The translations under genes were made by a program, and so were the position numbers. Under the pieces are notes generated by a model. It was not told the DNA's origin and searched no databases. It saw nothing but the letters and a program-made list of their open reading frames with translations. Shown here in pieces: positions 1 through 7,818 of a DNA stretch of 44,862 bases. The stretch's first letter is position 1, and every line of letters starts with the position of its first letter. This DNA comes from an uncultured Prevotella sp. (GTDB lineage: Bacteria; Bacteroidota; Bacteroidia; Bacteroidales; Bacteroidaceae), in contig USJX01000018.1 in assembly GCA_900555035.1 (NCBI GenBank), forward strand, positions 1-44,862. Direction: 5' to 3'.

Positions 1-70
1 CGAACTTATTCGTGAATTATTCATATTTATAAAATTAATTTTGAACAGTTACTTAAAGAAAGGTATTGTT

Positions 71-637
71 ATGGATTCATGGGAAATATGGTTCTGCGTT
101 GTAAGCATAGCTCAAAGCATGGGGTGTGCCTGGATTTACAGTCTGTTTCAAAAGCGTGCTTATAAGAAAGATATTCGAAGCCGACATTCTTATGTGTTGC
201 TTGGCATGCTGCTGGCAAAGGAAGAAAAATTGCCCTACTATTTCTCCGGAAGTAGAGAGGAGGGGATAGGAGAAACCTATATCAGATTGCCCGAGGGTAT
301 CATAAAGGTCTTTTCCTGGGGTGTTGATGGCTTTGCCATTTCGCTTGTTGGGGCAGTTAAGGTGGATGACATGCTGGCCAGCAAGGCTCGTGAGTTCTGT
401 AAGGAGTTGAATGCCAAAGAAAACAGGGTGCGGTATAGTGTAGGTTTCGATCCGATAGTTTCTGAGACTTGTTTTATGATTACCTGCAACTTCGAAGAAG
501 AGGCTGATGGTGATGGTGAAGATGCCGCAGAATATGATATTCTCAGTTATGCCAAAACGTATCTGGCTCCCAAACAGCAGGAATTGCAAATGGCATGGGA
601 ACATAGAATGGAAGAATTAAAAAAGAAGAAAGTATGA
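71..637 (+). CDS. Small membrane-anchored protein, function unknown
   Basis: I do not recognise this 188-residue protein. It begins with a hydrophobic stretch (about residues 4-25, WEIWFCVVSIAQSMGCAWIYS), which suggests one N-terminal membrane anchor, followed by a basic patch and a soluble domain. The tail is acidic and then Lys-rich. An upstream TTG at 41 is in frame, but the ATG at 71 places the hydrophobic segment at the N-terminus and is preferred. The stop overlaps the next start (ATGA at 634-637), so it is translationally coupled to the PBP-like gene and probably works with it at the cell envelope. This is an inference from context only. Confidence 0.6.
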   Translation: MDSWEIWFCVVSIAQSMGCAWIYSLFQKRAYKKDIRSRHSYVLLGMLLAKEEKLPYYFSGSREEGIGETYIRLPEGIIKVFSWGVDGFAISLVGAVKVDDMLASKAREFCKELNAKENRVRYSVGFDPIVSETCFMITCNFEEEADGDGEDAAEYDILSYAKTYLAPKQQELQMAWEHRMEELKKKKV

Positions 638-1956
638 AATATAATTATAAAAATCAATACATTAAGTTGGGTTTACTCTCAATAGTTTTAGCCTTGTTCG
701 GACAATTATCCCTTGTTCAAGTGAAGGCTGCAGTCGATACCCTTGGTGCTGATGAGGCTTTGGGCAAGAAGCATGTTACCCAAGTACCTTTGGAGCAGTG
801 CAATCGGATAGATACTTGCAGCGTAACCAGGTTTGCCATTGTTTCAAAGGATGGCAAGTTGGGTATCTATGACTTGGAGAAGCATGAAAATGTGACGGAG
901 ATAGATTTGGACGTTGCGGGTTTCTCTCGTCGTTATGTATCAGAAGATGGTATCGAGGTGTTCTATTTCTATGTAGAGAGAGGCATTGAGCGTGGTACCA
1001 TAGGAGTGGTGGGAGAAGATAATCAAACTGTAGCTATGTGGATGGATAATCCCGAATATGTGGCCAAGCTTGATGAATGCACAACGATAGATAGTGTGAT
1101 GACTCAGAAATGCCAGGAGGTTTTATCTGGAGGATTGAAGGCGTTGAACGGCACATACGGACAGATTGCCGTTATTGATGCACAAACAGGAAGATTGAAG
1201 ACTTGGGTGGCATTGGAGAAAGATGGAGATGGTTATGCTGATGGCAAGTTGTTGAAGCAAGCATGTAGCCATCGCATATTGACGCTTGTTGGTGTTACGC
1301 CGATGTTGGCAGATATTGATGGTTCGCTCAAAGACAAGATTGATTTGTGCGGTGGCGTATATAATATAGGTGACAGCATCAGTATCCGTGACCATAACTG
1401 GAAATCTGGAGGATATGGTGTGATGACTTGCCGCCAGGCTTTGACGCATAAATCGAATGTAGCGATGTTCAAGATTCTCCTGGTAAACCGTGGCGATGCT
1501 GCCTTTGGTATCTGGAAGAATATAACAAGTGCAGAAAAGCATACCAGTGCTATGGAATTGGCTGCAATCCTGAATAGTGTTTATCAGAAGAACGTTCTGA
1601 TTTTTCCTACTTTGGAAGGTGATTCGGTTACAGAGGAGCCTCATGACATGATGCCTTTGGGACGTAAATATCTGCAGGAAGTCTTGGTTGGCTTAAATAA
1701 AGGGGATGGCATACAGGCTGCCTATGCTCCCAAGAAAGTTGAATTGGCTGGCATTTATGGTGATTATCAAGGCGAGGAACTTGAAAGTGGCAAACATACA
1801 CCGGCAGAAATGTCTTTCGTAGGAGTATTCCCGGCCCAAAAACCTCGCTATGCCCTGGCGGTATTCATCAACAGACCGGATGAGCCAACGCATAGCTCCA
1901 AGGATTTTGCTAACAGCATCGTGAATGAAGTTGTAGAATGGCTGTCAAAACATTAA
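634..1956 (+). CDS. PBP2/FtsI-like transpeptidase fold, probably catalytically dead
   Basis: A 440-residue protein with an N-terminal signal or anchor (about residues 12-32), then a region ending in a PBP-like entry strand (TIDSVMTQKCQEVL, near 151) and a penicillin-binding transpeptidase core: YGQIAVIDAQTGRL (175-188), SISIRDHNW (248-256) and SFVGVFPA (394-401) all fit FtsI/PBP2 proteins. The catalytic motifs are degraded. SxxK reads SHRI (212-215), so the general-base Lys is lost. SxN reads KSN (273-275). KTG(T) reads GKHTPA (386-391). Known family role: D,D-transpeptidation of peptidoglycan. Inferred here: a pseudoenzyme that may bind or regulate the wall machinery. It is coupled to the upstream membrane gene by an ATGA overlap. 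Confidence 0.75.
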   Translation: MKYNYKNQYIKLGLLSIVLALFGQLSLVQVKAAVDTLGADEALGKKHVTQVPLEQCNRIDTCSVTRFAIVSKDGKLGIYDLEKHENVTEIDLDVAGFSRRYVSEDGIEVFYFYVERGIERGTIGVVGEDNQTVAMWMDNPEYVAKLDECTTIDSVMTQKCQEVLSGGLKALNGTYGQIAVIDAQTGRLKTWVALEKDGDGYADGKLLKQACSHRILTLVGVTPMLADIDGSLKDKIDLCGGVYNIGDSISIRDHNWKSGGYGVMTCRQALTHKSNVAMFKILLVNRGDAAFGIWKNITSAEKHTSAMELAAILNSVYQKNVLIFPTLEGDSVTEEPHDMMPLGRKYLQEVLVGLNKGDGIQAAYAPKKVELAGIYGDYQGEELESGKHTPAEMSFVGVFPAQKPRYALAVFINRPDEPTHSSKDFANSIVNEVVEWLSKH

Positions 1957-2027
1957 CATGTCAAGTCATGATAAACTGAAAAACGATGAAAATAGAAATA
2001 GAAAATGTCTAGACGATTAAAGATAAA

Positions 2028-2795
2028 ATGGCTGGTATGGGCAAGATAAGTATAAAAGGTGCTGATGGGCAGCTCATTGATTTTCATGTGGGCACCAAGT
2101 ACGCGAAGACCATAGATCGCTTCTTCTTTGCCGTAGAATACATGGAGGTGGTAGAAGAGCCTGTTGTTACGGTAAATAGCGACCATAAATGTTTTATGGC
2201 TTGGAAAGCGAAAAACAGAAAAACAGGAAAAATCAATTCGTATGGCGTAACCTTGACATACATGGGTAATGTTCCTCGTATCTACTCCATGACTTCAGAA
2301 AAGGTACGCAGGCATTTGAAGGCTGTAAGGGATTGGAGAAAGGAAGCGGAAAGAGCCCGAAAGCAGAAGGGTATTGTCCGAACCTGGACGGTGTTGAAGC
2401 TGGAAAGAAGACAGAATCATACGCTGGTATTGGTGAATGTCAAGACCGGGAAGCAGCGTATCCTGGTGCGGAATGGTCAGCTGTTGATAGAAGACAAGGA
2501 TATTGATTTCGCCGACATTTTCAGGGGCGTTTTGATAGGAAAGGATGAACAGCGAAAGAAGGCCCTGGAACAGAAGAATGTAGAATATGGAATAGAATTG
2601 GTTGAGCATGATGCTGAAGGATATGGTATGTTGAAGTGGATTTATCACAAGGAAACCTATTATTTCGATAGTGATGACTTCGTAGGAACGGATTTTTATC
2701 CTGCGGTGTATTGCCTGGTCAATTCTGAACTCGAATTCATAGTGCCTTTCAGGCAGACTCATGATTTTGAGTACATGAAAAAACTAATAAAATAA
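2028..2795 (+). CDS. Hypothetical cytoplasmic protein
   Basis: I do not recognise this 255-residue protein. It has no signal peptide or membrane segment. It is rich in Lys, Arg and aromatic residues, with a basic helical stretch near residues 94-117 (KVRRHLKAVRDWRKEAERARK) between two beta-rich parts. The basic helix could contact nucleic acid, but nothing catalytic is visible. It lies 71 nt after the PBP-like gene and 4 nt before the HAD gene, so it is likely part of the same transcript. An ATG three codons further in (2037) is an alternative start. Confidence 0.6.
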   Translation: MAGMGKISIKGADGQLIDFHVGTKYAKTIDRFFFAVEYMEVVEEPVVTVNSDHKCFMAWKAKNRKTGKINSYGVTLTYMGNVPRIYSMTSEKVRRHLKAVRDWRKEAERARKQKGIVRTWTVLKLERRQNHTLVLVNVKTGKQRILVRNGQLLIEDKDIDFADIFRGVLIGKDEQRKKALEQKNVEYGIELVEHDAEGYGMLKWIYHKETYYFDSDDFVGTDFYPAVYCLVNSELEFIVPFRQTHDFEYMKKLIK

Positions 2796-2799
2796 ATGT

Positions 2800-3324
2800 A
2801 TGAAAGAGAATTATAATGCAACCTCACGTAATGGGCATGAGTCTCAGGATATGTATGATCCAAAGAAAACAACGGCTAGGAAGATAGTTTATGTTGATAT
2901 GGGCGGTGTGCTTATGGATTTCCATGCTGGGTTGGAACTGATAGGTGTTGAACTCCGTAAGGAATATGCAGGAAGATACAGAGACGTACCTCATATCGTT
3001 TCTTATCTGCCACCAGTAAAAGGTGCAGTCGAGGCTATGCATCAATTACAACAAAGTGGTAAATACGATGTTTATATCCTTTCAACCTCTCCTTGGAGTA
3101 ATCCAACCACATGGTCAGACAAGGTGGAATGGATAAATAGATATTTGGACAAGTATTATTGTAAGCGTCTCATTCTCTCTCACCACAAGAATCTACTCAG
3201 AGGTGACTATATCATTGATGATAGGGGAAAACATGGAACAAGTGGATTCAAGGGAAAATGGCTTCGCTTTGGAAGTGAAGAATTTCCTAATTGGGAGAGT
3301 GTACTTGAATATCTTCAGGTATAA
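2800..3324 (+). CDS. HAD-superfamily 5'(3')-deoxyribonucleotidase-like protein, altered active site
   Basis: A 174-residue protein resembling cytosolic 5'(3')-deoxyribonucleotidases (NT5C type): motif I VYVDMGGVLMDF (31-41), motif II LSTSPWSN (94-101), a Lys at about 130 and motif IV DYIIDDRGKHG (136-146). The family normally has DMDGV in motif I; here the second Asp, the general acid, is Gly35 (codon GGC, one base away from an Asp codon). Substrate phosphoryl transfer may be impaired or lost. About 25 residues precede the HAD core. It is the last gene of the 71-3324 cluster and is followed by a run of hairpins. Confidence 0.75.
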   Translation: MKENYNATSRNGHESQDMYDPKKTTARKIVYVDMGGVLMDFHAGLELIGVELRKEYAGRYRDVPHIVSYLPPVKGAVEAMHQLQQSGKYDVYILSTSPWSNPTTWSDKVEWINRYLDKYYCKRLILSHHKNLLRGDYIIDDRGKHGTSGFKGKWLRFGSEEFPNWESVLEYLQV

Positions 3325-3397
3325 GAAATGGTAGGCAGAATCACCCTAAAAAACAGCAGAATCACAAGCAGAATCACCCCCAAAAACATCCAAATCA

Positions 3398-3480
3398 GTT
3401 TCAATAATGGAAACTCCCAGTTTCCATTATTGAAACAATGAGTTTCTAGTAAAGAAACTGAGTGTTTCTAAGGAAGAAAC
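3398..3480. repeat. Triple hairpin (GTTTC/GAAAC) repeat cluster
   Basis: Three hairpins follow one another: a perfect 18-bp stem (3398-3415 with 3419-3436, 3-nt loop), a 7-bp stem AGTTTCT/AGAAACT (3441-3447 with 3453-3459), and a 6-bp stem GTTTCT/AGAAAC (3464-3469 with 3475-3480). All arms carry TTTC/GAAA. A related cluster sits at 32471-32565. It resembles a REP-like intergenic palindromic element more than a simple terminator, because no T-run follows. Confidence 0.7.
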
Positions 3481-3515
3481 CTCACCAGTGGCTTTAGCAT
3501 CGGATGGCATATGAA

Positions 3516-3550
3516 AATAGGAGGAAAACCTATTTCATTTTCCTCCTATT
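3516..3550. terminator. Bidirectional intrinsic terminator between convergent genes
   Basis: A perfect 13-bp stem AATAGGAGGAAAA (3516-3528) pairs with TTTTCCTCCTATT (3538-3550) around a 9-nt loop. T-rich sequence follows on both strands. It sits 29 nt past the stop of the minus-strand GH27 gene and after the plus-strand cluster. Confidence 0.7.
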
Positions 3551-3579
3551 CTTTATATCTGGATATTATCTTTTTCTCA

Positions 3580-6087
3580 TTACTTAACCACTACCTTCTT
3601 GTGGTTGCGAATGTAAATACCCTTGGTGTTAGGCGTTACGGCCTGGCCTGCCAAATTGTAATATACATTGTTGCCTTTGGCATTTCCCTTTATTTTATCC
3701 GAAGTTGTAACTTGGTTGATGCCTGAGGCAACTTTGTCGCCCAGACGATAGAGTTTCACACCATGGCTTGGAACCTTTGCGGTGATAGTGCCAGTGGCTG
3801 TACCCAGGTACTCCTTTTGCCAGATGTCATATACAGGAACAGATTCGTTTGCTCCATAACCAATCTTGGTGAGATCGAAGGTGTAACCGGCATTCTTCGT
3901 TACGTAGAACTGGAAGTCCATAGTTGTACCTGATGAGTTCGGATTATCGGTGTCGCAACTGCTGTCGTAACCGCACAATGCGCGGAACTTCTTGTATTTG
4001 TGTCCTGCTGGCAAGTTATAGATGAGGGTACACTGAGCGTTCATGCCAAGTCCCGTCTCGTAGGTCTTGCCTTCCACGGTGAGCGTTCTTCCCTCTACAT
4101 TCTGGTTTACATGGAGTGAGCCCCATGAAGATGAATATGAGGTGTGCTTCAGGGTGGTGAGGGATGTCTCATTGCCTTCCTCGTCTATCAGCACAGGGTT
4201 GATGAGGTTGGCACGGTCGTATGCGAAACCATCCCCCCAATCGCTAACTACAATCTTCAACTGTTCGGCATCGGCAATATCAAATTCCTGCATCATGCTC
4301 TTGGTGCCTGTACGGGAAATCAAACCAGTATGACTTGCGTAGTTGTTCTGTTCGCTGGTCAGAGGATTCTGGTCGAATACCATGAAGCGGATGGAGGTTG
4401 TAGAGTTGGTCTGAACGATGCCGGAATCGTCTGCGGCAGCCTTCGCCTTGAAGCGTACTACATCCATATCATCAGGAATCGTGAAGAAGAGGGCTGCATT
4501 GGCATCTGCAGAGAAGCCGCGGTCGTAGGTGGTGCCGAGTACTTTCATTTTGCCACCTGTTGACACGTTCTTGTTTTCCACAATCTTGTTGAAATAAGAT
4601 TTGGTGTAATCGCGGGTCTTGTATTTACCGGTAAGTTCCACTTCAGTTCCATCTCTTAATACCAGGGTAGGGTTCAGCCAATCGGCATGGTCGTAATTCC
4701 AGTTGTCGCCTGCATCATCTACTACGAGAACCAGGGTTTTGCTGCCTTGTGGCCATTCGATATCTACATCCACGGCATGACCGTCGGTGGTATAAGCCAC
4801 GGTTTCAGATTTATACAAGGCTTTTCCGCCTACTACCCAACGGGTGTTGTCTCTTTGGAAGAGTGCCAGGTATTTGTTGCCTGTTGCTGGGTCTGTAGAG
4901 GTCCATGCCACCTGTCCATTGTCTTCGTTGTTCTCCACCTGATGGGCGTTCTGTCCGTATTTGTGCATCTGATGGTATTCTTCGTTGGTGAGCAGAGAGT
5001 TGGTGAAGTCATCGTTCTTGGTCATTTCACCACCAAAGAAAAGTGGAGAGTGGCAGATTCCCCAAAGACTCATCATGCTCAATTGCTCGTTTTCAGTCAG
5101 TCGGGTCCAGCGACCTTTGTCTGCGTTGGTGTAGCCTGGGTCTGCGATGGTCATGGCTATCTGCCCCAGTGGGAGCATGTCACAGTCGGCATAGTTGCCT
5201 GGGCGTACGTACTTGCTCCATACATCAGCTTCGTTGAATACGGCATCTACAGAACTCCAGTTGTCCCAGAGGTCATCCATCATTCGCCACATATTGGCAT
5301 TGTCGAGACATTCTTGTGCATACTGATATTGGGTCTTGCCTGGGCTGAGGGATAGCACGATAGGGCGACCTGTTTGGTCGATAGCCTTACGAATCATGTG
5401 AATTTCGTCGGTGTAGAAAGGACGTGAGAGATCGTCAATCTTGATAAAATCAACCCCCCAGCTGGCATAGAGGTCCATGATGCTGTTATAGTAGAGCTGA
5501 CCGAATTCGTTGTCCTGTACCAGCAAATTATCCTTTAGCCAGGTGCAAGGAGAGGTGGTACCGTTATAGACTTTCGACCATGCGGTAGATTCGCTGCCTT
5601 TCAGCTTGTATTTGTTGCTTCCTACCACCGATTTAGGTACACCACGCATAATGTGGATACCGAATTTCAATCCCATGGAGTGCAGTTTGTCGGCAAGAGC
5701 CTTAAAGCCTTCGTTTTTTCCATTCTGCATGGCAGAAGGGAAACGGGTAGGAGATGGCAGGTAGCGACCATACTCATCGAGCACGTAGCCCTGCGTGCCT
5801 TTCTGGTTGTAGTTGCCGCCTCCCAAGGATGGATGGTTGCAATACCAGCGGATGTCGATGACTACGTATTCCCAACCATGTTTCACGAAGTCGTGGTCCA
5901 CAAGATACTGTGCGTTCTGCATTACTTCTTTCTCTGTTACTGATGAATAGTAACAATCCCAGGAATTCCAGCCCATAGGTGGTGTCTGTGCCCATGTGCG
6001 GAAGGTTGCCATGTCTTCGCTCTGTGCCTGTACGGTAGAAAGAGAAATAAGCATGGCTGCAAATGTACCAAGTACTTTTTTGTTCAT
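3580..6087 (-). CDS. Secreted GH27 alpha-galactosidase with NPCBM domains
   Basis: An 835-residue secreted glycosidase. Residues 1-21 form a signal peptide ending VQAQ. A GH27 (clan GH-D) TIM barrel follows, with TPPMGWNSWD at 35-44, the nucleophile Asp218 in GVDFIKIDD, and the likely acid/base Asp272 in MWRMMDDLWDNW. Two NPCBM-like carbohydrate-binding modules lie at about 450-590 and 600-740, each containing a DxGDxxxYD-type loop. The C-terminus (YNLAGQAVTPNTKGIYI then a KKVVVK end) looks like the Prevotella type IX secretion or surface-sorting tail. Expected role: releasing terminal alpha-galactose from plant galactosides or host glycans outside the cell. Related specificities such as alpha-N-acetylgalactosaminidase or beta-L-arabinopyranosidase cannot be excluded. 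No SusC/D pair is adjacent. Confidence 0.9.
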   Translation of the reverse strand: MNKKVLGTFAAMLISLSTVQAQSEDMATFRTWAQTPPMGWNSWDCYYSSVTEKEVMQNAQYLVDHDFVKHGWEYVVIDIRWYCNHPSLGGGNYNQKGTQGYVLDEYGRYLPSPTRFPSAMQNGKNEGFKALADKLHSMGLKFGIHIMRGVPKSVVGSNKYKLKGSESTAWSKVYNGTTSPCTWLKDNLLVQDNEFGQLYYNSIMDLYASWGVDFIKIDDLSRPFYTDEIHMIRKAIDQTGRPIVLSLSPGKTQYQYAQECLDNANMWRMMDDLWDNWSSVDAVFNEADVWSKYVRPGNYADCDMLPLGQIAMTIADPGYTNADKGRWTRLTENEQLSMMSLWGICHSPLFFGGEMTKNDDFTNSLLTNEEYHQMHKYGQNAHQVENNEDNGQVAWTSTDPATGNKYLALFQRDNTRWVVGGKALYKSETVAYTTDGHAVDVDIEWPQGSKTLVLVVDDAGDNWNYDHADWLNPTLVLRDGTEVELTGKYKTRDYTKSYFNKIVENKNVSTGGKMKVLGTTYDRGFSADANAALFFTIPDDMDVVRFKAKAAADDSGIVQTNSTTSIRFMVFDQNPLTSEQNNYASHTGLISRTGTKSMMQEFDIADAEQLKIVVSDWGDGFAYDRANLINPVLIDEEGNETSLTTLKHTSYSSSWGSLHVNQNVEGRTLTVEGKTYETGLGMNAQCTLIYNLPAGHKYKKFRALCGYDSSCDTDNPNSSGTTMDFQFYVTKNAGYTFDLTKIGYGANESVPVYDIWQKEYLGTATGTITAKVPSHGVKLYRLGDKVASGINQVTTSDKIKGNAKGNNVYYNLAGQAVTPNTKGIYIRNHKKVVVK

Positions 6088-6166
6088 ACTTTAAAGTTTT
6101 AAAATGTTAGTCGTTTTTTTGATGTTTATAGATATTTCTTGTTCCTATAAAAAATAACGATAGCTT

Positions 6167-6194
6167 CCCGAAGTTTATTGTTTTTCACTTCGGG
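6167..6194 (+). terminator. Hairpin with T-run
   Basis: CCCGAAGT (6167-6174) pairs with ACTTCGGG (6187-6194), followed by ATTTTTTTATTTTG on the plus strand. No plus-strand gene ends here. It lies between the stop of the DUF4143 gene and the start of the GH27 gene, both minus strand. It may block antisense transcription, or act on the minus strand despite its weaker T-run there. Confidence 0.45.
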
Positions 6195-6290
6195 ATTTTT
6201 TTATTTTGTTGTTATTGTTGCGTTATCTAATAGACTCATTGGTATTACCATGACTAAGGCAAAGTTCAGGGAGTATTGTGAGAAGAGTTC

Positions 6291-7595
6291 CTAGAAACTC
6301 TCCTCTACCCCGTACAATGGGACATTCTTCATCCACTCTTGCTCCTTGTATGGCGACATGGAGAAGCGGATGGCTCGCAAGTCGGGATGGGTGTCAAAGA
6401 AGGCGCGAAGTGACTTGGAACGCAGGTTCTCTTCCGCTTTTACCTCTATCGGAGTTATCACCCCTTGGTGCTGGGCAAGGAAGTCTATCTCCAAGCGAGC
6501 GTCTTCCCTACTATAATAATAGGTGTAAATGTCCTGTTGACATAATAGTTGGGTAAGGACGTAGTTTTCCGTGAACGCCCCCTTGCTCTCCGTCATGGCT
6601 TTGTTGGAGATGAGCATTTGGGCAGGTTCCATCTCGCTCAGCGCACCCAGGAGGCCGACATCCAGGAGAAACAGCTTGAAGGCATTGAGGTCTTCGTAAA
6701 ACTTCAAAGGCATTCCAACTTCTCTTACTCGGGAAATGCGATAGGTGAGACCTGCATCCACCAGCCATTGTATTGCCATCTCAAAATCCTTGGCTCGTGC
6801 TCCGCTTCTCACCGCTCCATAGATGAACTTCTTGTTTTCCTTGGCAAGCTGGGAAGGGATGGATTGCCAAACCATGCTGATGCGAGTGGCTTCATTTGGG
6901 CTGACATGCTTCGACATGTCACTACGATAAATGGTGAGAATGTTGTTCTGAACCTGTCTGACGAGATTTGCATCGTTAGTTGCAAGATAAGTTTTCACAG
7001 CCTCAGGCATTCCCCCTACAAAATAATATTCTCTTAATATCTTGATGAGTTTATCATGAAGTAATGTGATGGTCTTCCAGTCTTTACTTTTCAATATGTT
7101 CAGCAACTGTTCTTCGTCTTTTGCCATAAGAAACTCTTCGAAAGACATAGGGTAGAGTCGAATGATATCAACCTTTCCCACTGGGGCGGATTCTCCTTGG
7201 TGCATGGCAACGCCTAAAAGTGAACCTGCTACAGCCACATGGTATTCTGGTGCATTTTCACAGAAATACTTCAGCGAGGAAAGTCCCTTGTGAAGTTCTT
7301 GTATTTCATCCAGAATGATAAGCGTTTTGCCAGGGATTATAGGCTGTTTGCTAATGGCTCCGATAACCATTAGGACTCGCTTCATATCATAATCTTCTGC
7401 AAATATGTTGGCAATCTCAGAGTTTCCATCACAGTTGATGTAGGCAACGTGGTCATATTCCTGTTTCCCAAACTCCTGGAGGATATAAGTCTTGCCTACT
7501 TGTCTTGCTCCTGATAAGATTAAGGGCTTTCTGTAAAGGCTCTCTTTCCATGCTTTTAATTGTTCTATGATCGTTCTTTTCATCCTTACATACAT
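6291..7595 (-). CDS. AAA ATPase with C-terminal DUF4143 domain
   Basis: A 434-residue ATP-binding protein of the AAA_14/DUF4143 family common in Bacteroidetes. Walker A is GARQVGKT (29-36) and Walker B is LIILDE (92-97). The C-terminal DUF4143 part carries a PD-(D/E)XK-like core (ARLEIDFLAQHQGVITPIEV, then KAEEN). The family is genetically mobile and copy-number variable; its function is unsettled. ATG at 7595 is used, although an ATG at 7583 is also possible. A Bacteroidetes promoter lies 60 nt upstream, and four short repeats overlap or abut it, which suggests control by a binding protein or by the ATPase itself. Confidence 0.88.
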   Translation of the reverse strand: MYVRMKRTIIEQLKAWKESLYRKPLILSGARQVGKTYILQEFGKQEYDHVAYINCDGNSEIANIFAEDYDMKRVLMVIGAISKQPIIPGKTLIILDEIQELHKGLSSLKYFCENAPEYHVAVAGSLLGVAMHQGESAPVGKVDIIRLYPMSFEEFLMAKDEEQLLNILKSKDWKTITLLHDKLIKILREYYFVGGMPEAVKTYLATNDANLVRQVQNNILTIYRSDMSKHVSPNEATRISMVWQSIPSQLAKENKKFIYGAVRSGARAKDFEMAIQWLVDAGLTYRISRVREVGMPLKFYEDLNAFKLFLLDVGLLGALSEMEPAQMLISNKAMTESKGAFTENYVLTQLLCQQDIYTYYYSREDARLEIDFLAQHQGVITPIEVKAEENLRSKSLRAFFDTHPDLRAIRFSMSPYKEQEWMKNVPLYGVEESF

Positions 7596-7657
7596 TTTGA
7601 AGTTGTTAATGGTGTTAATAACTTGCTGTTATGATGTTTAAACAGCTCTGTCGGTTG

Positions 7658-7690
7658 CAAAGATACACTTTTTTACACGAACTTCCAAAT
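7658..7690 (-). promoter_or_regulatory. Promoter of the DUF4143 ATPase gene
   Basis: Reading the minus strand, the -7 element TATCTTTGC spans 7665-7657, with a GTTCG-containing -33 region near 7680-7685. The start codon is about 55 nt beyond the predicted transcription start. The -33 region is part of the first repeat of the neighbouring array. Confidence 0.65.
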
Positions 7691-7786
7691 GTTTTCAACA
7701 CTTTTCTACACGAACTTTCCTTGCATACATACACTTTTTTACACGAACTTTTATCGTGTGCATACATTTTTTACACGAACTTTCCT
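7665..7786. repeat. Four ~16-bp direct repeats spaced ~33 bp
   Basis: The core TTTTTTACACGAACTT, with small variations, occurs at about 7669-7684, 7701-7716, 7735-7750 and 7767-7782, so the period is close to 33 bp, about three helical turns. Most copies are preceded by TACAC and followed by TCC. The array lies between the divergent-facing ends of the DUF4143 promoter and the 3' end of the helicase gene. Confidence 0.75.
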
Positions 7787-7818
7787 TGTATTACGTTCAT
7801 GACAACCGCTTTCCCATC

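Noticed and set aside
3511..3726. 71-codon plus-strand ORF
   Set aside because: It begins in the bidirectional terminator and continues antisense to the GH27 C-terminus.
4687..5355. 222-codon plus-strand frame within the GH27 gene
   Set aside because: Antisense shadow of a clearly conserved glycosidase.
7665..7786. CRISPR array
   Set aside because: Repeats are short, spacers are only about 17 bp and partly similar, and no cas gene is near.
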